A stretch of DNA of 64,000 bases. Source: Paenibacillus wynnii. GTDB taxonomy: Bacteria > Bacillota > Bacilli > Paenibacillales > Paenibacillaceae. Where the stretch lies: NCBI RefSeq assembly GCF_000757885.1, contig NZ_JQCR01000002.1:186001-250000 (forward strand), read 5' to 3'. Positions within the stretch are counted from its first letter, which is position 1. Each line of letters begins with the position of its first letter. A program made the translations under genes and the position numbers. The notes beneath the pieces are model-generated. The model made no database searches. It was not told the origin of the DNA and worked only from the letters and a program-made list of their open reading frames with translations. Below, piece by piece: positions 39,490 to 47,830 of this stretch.

Positions 39490-39777
39490 ACAAAAAAACG
39501 CCCCTGAAATAGTTCAGGGACGATTATTATCGCGGTACCACCCTGGTTATCGCCTTGCTCGATTTGTTCGAACACTTGCAGACGATCGCCTTGTCGCGGC
39601 TGTTAACGGGAACCCCCCGGTGAGCTTGTTCTCACACTCCGAAATCAGCTTTCCGCCGTTTTGTCTTCAAGGTTCTCGCAGCCATTACGGACAGACCGTA
39701 AAGGAACCTATTCTCTGATCAAGCCATACCCCGGCGTACTTCATTTCATCAACGCTTTTTTTGCTTTGTATTTTAAC
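39490..39777 (-). promoter_or_regulatory. T-box leader of alaS
   Basis: The conserved T-box sequence AGGGTGGTACCGCG is at 39531-39544 on the minus strand, followed by the terminator CGTCCCTGAA...TTCAGGGGCG plus a T-run (39492-39522). Upstream is a stem I region with an AGAGA bulge and the stem GTGAG/CTCAC. It senses uncharged tRNA-Ala; the specifier codon could not be fixed by eye. Confidence 0.93.
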
Positions 39778-39783
39778 ATTTCA

Positions 39784-39812
39784 AGTATAGCCAGTGCCCT
39801 TATTTCTGTCAA
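39784..39812 (-). promoter_or_regulatory. sigma-A promoter of the alaS T-box transcript
   Basis: TTGACA (39807-39812) and TATACT (39784-39789) on the minus strand, exactly 17 bases apart, just ahead of the T-box stem I. Confidence 0.85.
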
Positions 39813-39924
39813 TCACAGACCGGAGTACTTACAACCCCTCCTCAGAAAAATCCACCGATTTTTAATGTCACTTTAAGAAAAAAGGCGTATACTATTCGTT
39901 TAGAAACGTTAGGAGAGGATAAGG

Positions 39925-41733
39925 GTGCGTCATTTTTTACCTACTAAACGATTGGGATATCTGCTGCTGGCATTATTTATAAGCGGGTTTGTTTTAAACT
40001 TCATTTTACAGGCTGCCTCTTATGATATGAATATTATTAGAGTGTTTAATTGGATATCGGAGTTTTACTGGCTTTATTTGTTTGGCAGTCTGTTCTTTTT
40101 CTTCTTGCTGCTTGCAGTTGCGGCGCTTCTACCTAATATGTATGCGGGGCCCTTGGTCGTTTTTATGGCGTGTGTTACTCTCGGCTTTGTCGATTATAAA
40201 AAGCTGACCACAACTGGAGAACCGTTGTTTCCATGGGATCTGATGCTCCTCAAAAATGCCGGGGAAATGAGCCGGATTACCAAAGGGATGGTTTCACCGC
40301 TTGCGATTATAATGGCCGTTGTCCTGCTTGCAGGCCTGATCTGGCTTATCTTCAAACTCCCTAAGCTAACTATCCGGCTGCCGCTACGATTTACTTATCT
40401 GCTGTTATCCCTTTCCATGATCTGGGGATTTGGTCTAATGGTCGGAGGTCAGCATACACTCGCTTCTGCCATCCGCTACCAGAATATTTATTGGAATCAG
40501 AAGGTGAACTATACTCAAAATGGATTTTTATTTGCTTTTACAGGGAATCTTAGACAGGATTTAATCGAAAAGCCGGAGCATTACAGCCGGGAGACTCTCA
40601 TGCAAATTGCCAAAAAATACAATTCGTTGCCGGATATCGCATCCGTTTCTACACCTGTAGAGCAGCCAAATATTGTATATATGATGGACGAAGCCTTTTT
40701 TGATGTGACACGCCTTCCTGCTTTTACATGGAGTGAGGATCCCTTAAAGTTTATCCATTCGAAGGAAAAGTTAAGTCCATCAGGAGAATTGTTATCACCT
40801 GAATTCGGGGGGAATACCGCTAATATTGAATTTGAGGCGTTAACGGGGATGTCGATGTATTTCTTGAAGGACGGTTCAATTCCCTACCAGCAGAAAATTG
40901 TGAAAATGTCCTCGTTGCCTTCTATTGTCAGCATCCTCAAAGACAGGGGCTACAAGACGCTGGCGGTTCATCCTTTTGATGATACCTTCTACAACCGAAA
41001 TCGGGTCTATCCGATTCTTGGGTTTGAACAGTTTACTAGCGAACAGGAGATGCAGAATGGTGGACGGATTACTCCGAATGGATACATCTCCGATAGGTCT
41101 GCCGTTCAAGAGGTTGTACAGGAACTGAAGGCATCTGACAAACCGACATTTGTACATTTAATTACCATGCAGAATCATTTCCCTTTCGTAAAAGGGATGA
41201 ATGGGCCTAACACGATCACCGCCGAAGGAGTAAAGCCGGAACATAAAGAAGAGCTTGAAACTTATGTTCAGGATACAAAGTTGACAGATGAGGCGCTTGC
41301 TTTTTTAGATCAGGAGCTAAAGACCATTAAACGTCCAACCATTGTAGTATTCTGGGGGGACCACTTGCCCGCATTGTCTGCCGGAATCTACACACAAGCA
41401 GGCTGGGACAGCAATTCAAGAATGAAGCATGAAACACAGCTTCTGTACATCGCTAACTTTGATATCGGCAAGCAGCCTTTGGGTACACTTAGTCCTGCCT
41501 TTATCGGGCCGTCTATTTTTAAGTTAACCGGACAGTCCCTGCCAGCCTACTACAAGCTCCTGGAAAAAGTGCAAGAGGAAATCCCCGGATTAAGCAAAAA
41601 TGTGCTTGTGGGCGCATCCGGCGATATCATAACCGGCTTAACCGCTGCACAGCAGGAATTGCTGAATGATTATAGGTTGGTAGAGTACGACATGCTAGAA
41701 GGAGAAAATTACTCACAGAGCCTGCTTTTTTAA
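39925..41733 (+). CDS. LTA synthase family membrane protein
   Basis: 602 residues: about five membrane segments (residues 8-175) followed by an extracellular alkaline-phosphatase-superfamily domain (PNIVYMMDEAFFDVTRLP, nucleophile Thr in GGNTANIEFEALTG, HLITMQNHFPF, FWGDHLPAL). Such proteins transfer glycerol phosphate to lipid or polysaccharide acceptors; whether this one makes lipoteichoic acid or decorates another polymer is open. GTG start with AGGAGAGG six bases upstream. A TATACT box at 39888-39893 may be its -10. Single gene. Confidence 0.9.
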   Translation: MRHFLPTKRLGYLLLALFISGFVLNFILQAASYDMNIIRVFNWISEFYWLYLFGSLFFFFLLLAVAALLPNMYAGPLVVFMACVTLGFVDYKKLTTTGEPLFPWDLMLLKNAGEMSRITKGMVSPLAIIMAVVLLAGLIWLIFKLPKLTIRLPLRFTYLLLSLSMIWGFGLMVGGQHTLASAIRYQNIYWNQKVNYTQNGFLFAFTGNLRQDLIEKPEHYSRETLMQIAKKYNSLPDIASVSTPVEQPNIVYMMDEAFFDVTRLPAFTWSEDPLKFIHSKEKLSPSGELLSPEFGGNTANIEFEALTGMSMYFLKDGSIPYQQKIVKMSSLPSIVSILKDRGYKTLAVHPFDDTFYNRNRVYPILGFEQFTSEQEMQNGGRITPNGYISDRSAVQEVVQELKASDKPTFVHLITMQNHFPFVKGMNGPNTITAEGVKPEHKEELETYVQDTKLTDEALAFLDQELKTIKRPTIVVFWGDHLPALSAGIYTQAGWDSNSRMKHETQLLYIANFDIGKQPLGTLSPAFIGPSIFKLTGQSLPAYYKLLEKVQEEIPGLSKNVLVGASGDIITGLTAAQQELLNDYRLVEYDMLEGENYSQSLLF

Positions 41734-41751
41734 GCAAGGCTCTTTTTTTAT
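41717..41751 (+). terminator. terminator of the LTA-synthase-like gene
   Basis: AGAGCCTGC pairs with GCAAGGCTCT (one bulge), then TTTTTTTAT. The stop codon lies inside the loop. Confidence 0.85.
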
Positions 41752-41897
41752 GAAGTGAGACCCCTTTTCCAATCTAGGTGAAAGCCCAAATAGTTGCCTT
41801 TTTGTTATCCAAACTTTAATTATTGTTATTTATCTCTGAAGCAGCTATAAGTATGATTAATCCGTAATGAAAACCCTTACAAGGAGGAGTGAAAATA

Positions 41898-42620
41898 ATG
41901 AAACGCATGAAAAAATTAGGTCTCAGCAGCTTGGCTATGGTAATAATGAGCTGCGTTTTCCTGACATCATCGGTTTTCGCAGCTTGGGAATTTTGGGAGC
42001 CGCTTACTTATTTCAATTCAGCCAACTGGACCAAAGCAGACGGCTATTCCAATGGTGGCATGTTCAATTGCACCTGGCGGGCCAACAATGTATCTTTTAC
42101 CGCCGATGGCCAACTGCGGCTTGCACTAACCAGCCCGTCCTATAATAAATTTGACGGGGGTGAATTACGTTCTGTGAACAAATACGGATACGGCAAATAT
42201 GAAGTGAGTATGAAGCCGGCCAAGAATACAGGAATCGTCTCCTCTTTCTTCACCTATACCGGCCCGTCTGACGGAACGCCTTGGGATGAAATCGACATAG
42301 AGTTTCTAGGCAAGGACACTACAAAAGTTCAATTCAATTATTTCACTAATGGTGTCGGCGGGCATGAGAAGATTATTAATCTCGGATTTGATGCCTCTCA
42401 AGGCTATCACACGTACGCTTTTGACTGGCAAGCAGGTTCTATCAAGTGGTATGTAGACGGTGTGCTTAAGCATACCGCAACCAGCAATATTCCAACGCAT
42501 GCCGGTAAAATCATGATGAATATCTGGAACGGCACCGGTGTTGATTCCTGGCTCGGAGCTTACAATGGAGCCAATCCTTTGTATGCCTACTATGACTGGA
42601 TGAAATACACCAGCAATTAA
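41898..42620 (+). CDS. secreted lichenase (beta-1,3-1,4-glucanase, GH16)
   Basis: 240 residues; signal peptide with Lys/Arg start and cleavage after SSVFA. The mature part is a single GH16 domain with the catalytic EIDIEF motif (nucleophile and acid/base Glu around the Asp) in WDEIDIEFLGKD, close to Bacillus and Paenibacillus lichenases. It cuts mixed-linkage beta-glucan outside the cell. AAGGAGG fits the ATG at 41898 (10 bases); the GTG at 41889 is too close. It converges with the binding-protein gene. Confidence 0.95.
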   Translation: MKRMKKLGLSSLAMVIMSCVFLTSSVFAAWEFWEPLTYFNSANWTKADGYSNGGMFNCTWRANNVSFTADGQLRLALTSPSYNKFDGGELRSVNKYGYGKYEVSMKPAKNTGIVSSFFTYTGPSDGTPWDEIDIEFLGKDTTKVQFNYFTNGVGGHEKIINLGFDASQGYHTYAFDWQAGSIKWYVDGVLKHTATSNIPTHAGKIMMNIWNGTGVDSWLGAYNGANPLYAYYDWMKYTSN

Positions 42621-42634
42621 TTGCCTGTGACACT

Positions 42635-42697
42635 ACAAGAAACCGTATTCAGTGAACAGGCAATTTCCTGTTCACACTGACATACGGTTTCTTGTAT
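42635..42697. terminator. long inverted repeat between convergent genes
   Basis: TACAAGAAACCGTAT pairs with ATACGGTTTCTTGTA and inside it AGTG-ACAGG with TCCTGT-CACT. Serves the lichenase and binding-protein genes. Confidence 0.85.
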
Positions 42698-42718
42698 TAC
42701 GGGAGTTCCGTCTATCTA

Positions 42719-44314
42719 TTATTTCTGGGAATTTTGGGAGAGATACCAGTTGTTTACTTCCTGAGTAATCTGTTCGCCGCCGTATTGCGACCACTTTTGT
42801 ACAAAAGAGTCAAAGCTCTCTACCTTCATATCGGAGAAGATGATTTTTTGGAAGGTCTTTTGCTCCAGTTTTCGTAACAGCTCCCAACTGGTTCTCATCG
42901 TCTTCGTAGGCGGCCCCGTGAACTGCTCCTTCTTAGAGGACTCTTTCTGAGAAAATAGCACTGGAATAATGGAATTAGGAATGGCTTTGAACACTTTGGA
43001 AGGAATCCGTGCACCATCAAAGGTCAACGTGTAGGACGCTACCCTTAAGCCTCCTTGCGGCAGGTATTCAGGTTCAACGGTTGGGCTGCCTTTGATCTCG
43101 GTCCAGTCATACTCCTTGGCAAGTCCATGCGTAAACTCACCATTTGACGTAGCATAATAATCAAATAGATAATTCTGGTAGATGAAGAAAACCTCTGGGT
43201 GCTTCATCTTCTTATTAATAAGTATTGCCCCGTTGACCGGTAGCGTCCCTCTTCTCTGAACGACCCCTGTTGGTCCTGCCGGAATGGGAACCGCTTGTAC
43301 AACAGCATCTGGATAGCTGTTCTTTACGTTCGACAATGGCCAGCCATCCATCCAATATGGACCAGCGATAATACCGGCCTTGCCATCCGTGAATAAGGAC
43401 GCCGCACGCTCTTCATCGAACCATTCACAGTCAGGAGAGATAAATCCTTTGGACACCCAATTCTTTAACAGATCCAGTGCTTGCTTGGTCCCCGGAGACG
43501 TGGATCCGTATTGCAGTTGTCCATCCGCTTGCATATTCCATTGTTCGGGAACCGCTCCGAGAGCGCCAAAGATCCAACTGCTGTCTCCCATCCAAGTACT
43601 GGGGCCGTTTCTGAATCCCAGGGACAGGCCATACGTATCTTTTACACCGTTGCCGTCCGGATCTTCATTAGTAAAGGCGTCCATGACTGCTTCAAGCTCA
43701 ATAAAGGTCTGCGGAACAGGAAGGTTAAGGCGCTTGAGCCAATCCTCACGAATCCACAGAATTGGATCAGCCGAATACTCATAGTCCAGAATTGGAATGG
43801 CATATTTTTCACCATCACGAATGTAAGAATCCCATACGGAGGGTTCTTCATCCATGGCGCTTTTCCAAACCGGTGAAGCATATTGGTCAAATAACTCCCC
43901 AACGTCAATGAATTGGCCCGAATCTATTAACTCATGAATTAATTCATGATCCCTAGTAGTCACAATATCTGGCATATTACCCTTTACCAGTTCCAAACGG
44001 AGTTTATTTGCGTAAGCTTCATTAGAATCGGGAATGGTCCATAAATAGCGTATCCGGATACCAAGCCTTTCTTCCGTCCAGCGTGTATGTACATTATTTT
44101 CTAAGTTTTCTCCTTCCTTAAAATTAATATCAGGATTGACGGAACCAACGGTATATAGATCTACTGGCGGTACGAACTTCCCCAGTTCTAAGTCATAATG
44201 AGCAACATCTTGCTTGCCGTCCAAGGTTGAATTTGCCTCGGCACTGCCATCGCTTCCGCTAGAGCATCCAGCGGTGAATGAGAGTATAAATGTAATCAAT
44301 AATAGCAACCGCAT
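42719..44314 (-). CDS. extracellular solute-binding lipoprotein, orphan
   Basis: 531-residue lipoprotein with lipobox FTAGC at residues 14-18 and the large family 1 binding-protein fold used for oligosaccharides (DEELIHELIDSG-like lobe, EDPDGNGVKDTYGLSL, GKAGIIAGPYWMDG). GGGAGG precedes the ATG. No permease or ATPase genes are next to it. It is divergent from a sensor kinase and lies among beta-glucan genes, so it may serve a distant importer or act as a sensor partner. Confidence 0.88.
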   Translation of the reverse strand: MRLLLLITFILSFTAGCSSGSDGSAEANSTLDGKQDVAHYDLELGKFVPPVDLYTVGSVNPDINFKEGENLENNVHTRWTEERLGIRIRYLWTIPDSNEAYANKLRLELVKGNMPDIVTTRDHELIHELIDSGQFIDVGELFDQYASPVWKSAMDEEPSVWDSYIRDGEKYAIPILDYEYSADPILWIREDWLKRLNLPVPQTFIELEAVMDAFTNEDPDGNGVKDTYGLSLGFRNGPSTWMGDSSWIFGALGAVPEQWNMQADGQLQYGSTSPGTKQALDLLKNWVSKGFISPDCEWFDEERAASLFTDGKAGIIAGPYWMDGWPLSNVKNSYPDAVVQAVPIPAGPTGVVQRRGTLPVNGAILINKKMKHPEVFFIYQNYLFDYYATSNGEFTHGLAKEYDWTEIKGSPTVEPEYLPQGGLRVASYTLTFDGARIPSKVFKAIPNSIIPVLFSQKESSKKEQFTGPPTKTMRTSWELLRKLEQKTFQKIIFSDMKVESFDSFVQKWSQYGGEQITQEVNNWYLSQNSQK

Positions 44315-44439
44315 ATTCTGCCTCCCGATTGAGTGCTACCCTAGTTTCTATTATATTTTTCAGTAGTATATCATAAAAAAAAACGTATAAATATGATATA
44401 CTCTCTAAATTGTATACGCTTTAATAAAGGATGATTCTC

Positions 44440-46191
44440 TTGCCTATCCGCGTTAATTTATTCATAAAAATGGTTGCCATTCTGTTTTCCATTATATCGA
44501 TCACTTTATTTTTTTACGGAATCTCCTACCGGAAAGACATACGGGTCATTACGAATCAGATCAAAACTAGCGATTTGAACCATTTGGACTTTTTGACAGA
44601 GCAAATGGATAACAATATCAATCAGCTGGCGGGAAGCATATATACACTGCAACACGACCCAACAGTACGCGACTATGAGCAAATTCAGAAGCTCGGTCAC
44701 TTGATAGACCCTAGTCAAACGATACTGACCGTACTGGAGAAATTGTCGCTCCAAACCGGCTCCAGCACTTGGGAGAACCGGATCTTGATCTACAATCCTC
44801 AGAACAAAGAGACGCTTTCCTCAGATTCGGCACTTGCTTTCGACACCTCCGTTCTGCAGCGCGTTTTGGCGCCAGGTTGGGAATATGTTTCTCCCGGGAC
44901 TGCAAACGGTCAGAATGGTGAATTTCGCTTACTTCTCTCCGATCCCTCCGACTACAGGGAAATGCCCGAATTGGCAAACATGATTCTCGAGGTACGGTTT
45001 CCGGTGGCAAATATCGAGAAAATGTTCAATAGCTATCAGTCACAAAATACGGGGAACACCTTTCTATATCATGAGAGACTAGGGTTCATTCAGCCCCCGA
45101 ATTCAGAGGAACAGCTTGCCCGGACAATTGCGGAATCCATTCCGAATATCACGGACTCCACAGAACTATCCGCAGTAGTTAAGCTGAAAAATGACAGTTA
45201 TCTGGTCAGCGCTGTGCGGTCATCTACACTCGGATGGTACGTGATCCATTACTCGTCGATTGAACAGATCCTTCAAACGATTCAAAGCAATCGGTACTCT
45301 TTCCTTATCGCTTCGGCTGTAATGCTGGTCTTGAGCCTACTGTTCTCACTGCTCTTGTTCCGCCAGGTACAGCGCCCGGTAAGTCTGTTGCTCCGAGCAT
45401 TAAACCGGATGAAGGAAGGCCAGTGGTCGACCCGCATTCATATGAAGACCAATAATGAATTCTCACTGTTGAATGAGGAGTTCAATGAGATGGCTGCCAC
45501 GATTCAATCACTGATTGAACGTGTCTATCTGGAACAGCTGAGTACAAAGGATGCTTATCTCAAACAGCTGCAGTCCCAGATCAATCCACACTTTTTATAC
45601 AACTGCCTCTTTTTCATGAAAAGTAAGGCCAGCATTGGTGATACGGAATCCGTAGAGGCCATGGCGCTTAATCTTGGCGAATATTACCGCTATATCACCA
45701 AGATGGATCATTCCCTGACAACGATCGGAGAAGAGATGAAGCTGCTTGAGAACTATTTGGCCATTCAGAATCTTCGAAAACAGAGGATTCAATATGAGAT
45801 TGATATGCCCGCTGAACTATTGGAAGAACCTATCCCCCGGCTGCTCATTCAGCCACTTGTGGAGAATAGCATTATCCATGGGGTCGAAAAGAAAAATGGA
45901 CTTGGCGTCATTCGCATCATCGGCGTGCGCAATCCATCGGCAATGATCATTTCCGTCGAAGACAACGGAACCCGAATGGACGAAGGCAGGCTCGCAGAGA
46001 TGTACACCCAACTAACCGCCTCTCTGCGAGAAGATCACGGGTGTGGGCTTTGGAATGTACAGCAGCGCCTGAAGCTTCAGTTTGGGGAGCTGTCCAATAT
46101 TCACTTAACTGCATCTGAACTTGGCGGACTCAAAATAAGTCTTTATATACAACAGAAAGAGGCAGAGCATGCAGCAAATTCTACTCGTTGA
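44440..46191 (+). CDS. YesM-type sensor histidine kinase
   Basis: 583 residues: membrane segment near 10-30, extracellular sensor region, second membrane segment near 285-305, HAMP, His_kinase domain with QSQINPHFLYNC (phosphorylated His) and an ATPase domain with LVENSIIHGVEKKNG. The G1 box reads EDNGTRMDE, lacking the usual second Gly. The TTG at 44440 fits AAAGGA at eight bases; the ATG at 44431 touches it. The end overlaps the response regulator by 23 bases. Probably senses beta-glucan breakdown products (inferred from neighbours). Confidence 0.9.
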   Translation: MPIRVNLFIKMVAILFSIISITLFFYGISYRKDIRVITNQIKTSDLNHLDFLTEQMDNNINQLAGSIYTLQHDPTVRDYEQIQKLGHLIDPSQTILTVLEKLSLQTGSSTWENRILIYNPQNKETLSSDSALAFDTSVLQRVLAPGWEYVSPGTANGQNGEFRLLLSDPSDYREMPELANMILEVRFPVANIEKMFNSYQSQNTGNTFLYHERLGFIQPPNSEEQLARTIAESIPNITDSTELSAVVKLKNDSYLVSAVRSSTLGWYVIHYSSIEQILQTIQSNRYSFLIASAVMLVLSLLFSLLLFRQVQRPVSLLLRALNRMKEGQWSTRIHMKTNNEFSLLNEEFNEMAATIQSLIERVYLEQLSTKDAYLKQLQSQINPHFLYNCLFFMKSKASIGDTESVEAMALNLGEYYRYITKMDHSLTTIGEEMKLLENYLAIQNLRKQRIQYEIDMPAELLEEPIPRLLIQPLVENSIIHGVEKKNGLGVIRIIGVRNPSAMIISVEDNGTRMDEGRLAEMYTQLTASLREDHGCGLWNVQQRLKLQFGELSNIHLTASELGGLKISLYIQQKEAEHAANSTR

Positions 46192-47782
46192 CGATGAGCC
46201 CTATGTGGTGGATGATTTATCGATTTCGATTCCATGGTCGGATCTACAGTTTGAGCAAGTTCACATAGCATACTCTGGAATGGAAGCTCTGGAAATTCTC
46301 CAGCAGCATCCGATTGACATCGTGATCACCGATATCAATATGCCTGAGATGTCAGGGCTTCAATTAATTGAAACCATCCGCAGACGCTGGAAGCATGTCA
46401 AGATCGTACTGCTTACAGGATATGCTGAATTTGAATATGCTAAGCTGGCTATTGAACAGCAAGCCAGCGCTTACCTTCTTAAGCCTATTAGCAACATACA
46501 GCTTGTAGAGGTTATAGAGCAGCTCCAAATGGAGATTAACCGCGAATGGGAAAACTGGTCCTCGTATCACCGTACTCTGCAGACTTTTCGAGAGCATCTC
46601 CCCCTGCTTCGAGACAGGCTGCTGAATGACTTGCTGCAAGGGCGACGAATTTCCCCCTACCAGCTCGCTGAACAAATGGATAAATTCAGCCTTCCGTTCA
46701 CTTTGGAGGCTCCGGGCGCAATTCTTGTTGTGCGTCTGGAAGATTTCTTTCAGCAACATGACCTGAACAGCATGATACTATTTGAATATGCCATTGTGAA
46801 TATTGCGAACGAACTGTTCCAGGAACAATTCTCCATTTGGTCCTGTAAAGATGTGCATGAATATCTGGTGTTTATCCTTCAGCCCAAAGTACCGCTCTCC
46901 GCTAATGAATCCCATGATGTTCATAAGCAGTTGGTTCAAACCGCCTATCAGTTGCAGAAAAATGTAGGCACTGTAATTGGAGGCGGCATCTCTGTCGTAA
47001 CGACGGGTTGGGGAATATTCCCGGACAGTGTGCACGGGCTGTACCAATCCGCAGTCTCGATGATTCGTCAGCACATTGGAAATGAAACCGGCCTGTTCTT
47101 GGACGGCAGTGAATCGGCTGTTTTCCCGGAAATTCAAACGCTGCAGTCGCTGTACGAACCGCCCACATTATTTCATTTGTTTGATACGAACCATTGGAAG
47201 GGCATAGAAGAGAAGGTACTGACCATCATCACCGAGTTAAAAAAACGCAACGAGCATTCTCCCGAGCATATTCAGGAAGCAAAACATTATCTGGAAAGTG
47301 CCTTCTACTATTTTGCTCATAAAAACAACAAGCTGCTAGGTGATATAATCGGTAATGCGCTGCTGGAGGGCAAGCTTCTTCATACGCCGGACATGCTGCA
47401 GGAGTGGGCTTTTGATGTATTGCATCGGTTACAGGAGCACTTCGACACCGAACGCAAGGATATCCGCTCCGTTCTTATTCGGAGTATCCATGATTATATC
47501 GACCGCAATTTGAATTACGTCTCGCTGCAAGCTATAGCTGACCATGTTATGTTGCATCCAGTCTATCTGTCAAAGATCTACAAGCTGGAGACCGGAATAC
47601 GCATAAGTGATCATATCAGCGGGGTCAAAATGGAGAAAGCTTCTTACCTTCTGATGCATACCCCACTAAAAATATATGAGATTTCATCGGCATTGGGCTA
47701 CTCTAATGCGCATTATTTCATCAAGCTATTCAAAGAATACAGCCATATGACACCACAGGAATTCAGGGACCGGTCCAATTAA
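46169..47782 (+). CDS. response regulator, YesN type (receiver plus AraC domain)
   Basis: 537 residues: receiver domain at 1-125 (VDDEP, phosphorylated Asp in VITDINMP, Lys in LLKPIS), a variable middle part and a C-terminal AraC helix-turn-helix (SLQAIADHVMLHPVYLSKIY, residues about 450-530). Partner of the kinase it overlaps. Likely activates the neighbouring beta-glucan genes; no binding site could be fixed. Confidence 0.93.
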   Translation: MQQILLVDDEPYVVDDLSISIPWSDLQFEQVHIAYSGMEALEILQQHPIDIVITDINMPEMSGLQLIETIRRRWKHVKIVLLTGYAEFEYAKLAIEQQASAYLLKPISNIQLVEVIEQLQMEINREWENWSSYHRTLQTFREHLPLLRDRLLNDLLQGRRISPYQLAEQMDKFSLPFTLEAPGAILVVRLEDFFQQHDLNSMILFEYAIVNIANELFQEQFSIWSCKDVHEYLVFILQPKVPLSANESHDVHKQLVQTAYQLQKNVGTVIGGGISVVTTGWGIFPDSVHGLYQSAVSMIRQHIGNETGLFLDGSESAVFPEIQTLQSLYEPPTLFHLFDTNHWKGIEEKVLTIITELKKRNEHSPEHIQEAKHYLESAFYYFAHKNNKLLGDIIGNALLEGKLLHTPDMLQEWAFDVLHRLQEHFDTERKDIRSVLIRSIHDYIDRNLNYVSLQAIADHVMLHPVYLSKIYKLETGIRISDHISGVKMEKASYLLMHTPLKIYEISSALGYSNAHYFIKLFKEYSHMTPQEFRDRSN

Positions 47783-47805
47783 TGGACGGTCCCTGTTTTT
47801 ATTTA
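47764..47805 (+). terminator. terminator of the sensor/regulator pair
   Basis: CAGGGACCGGTCCA pairs with TGGACGGTCCCTG, then TTTTTATTT. The hairpin covers the stop codon. Confidence 0.85.
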
Positions 47806-47830
47806 TCATATAAGTTGTTGTATCTCTTAC

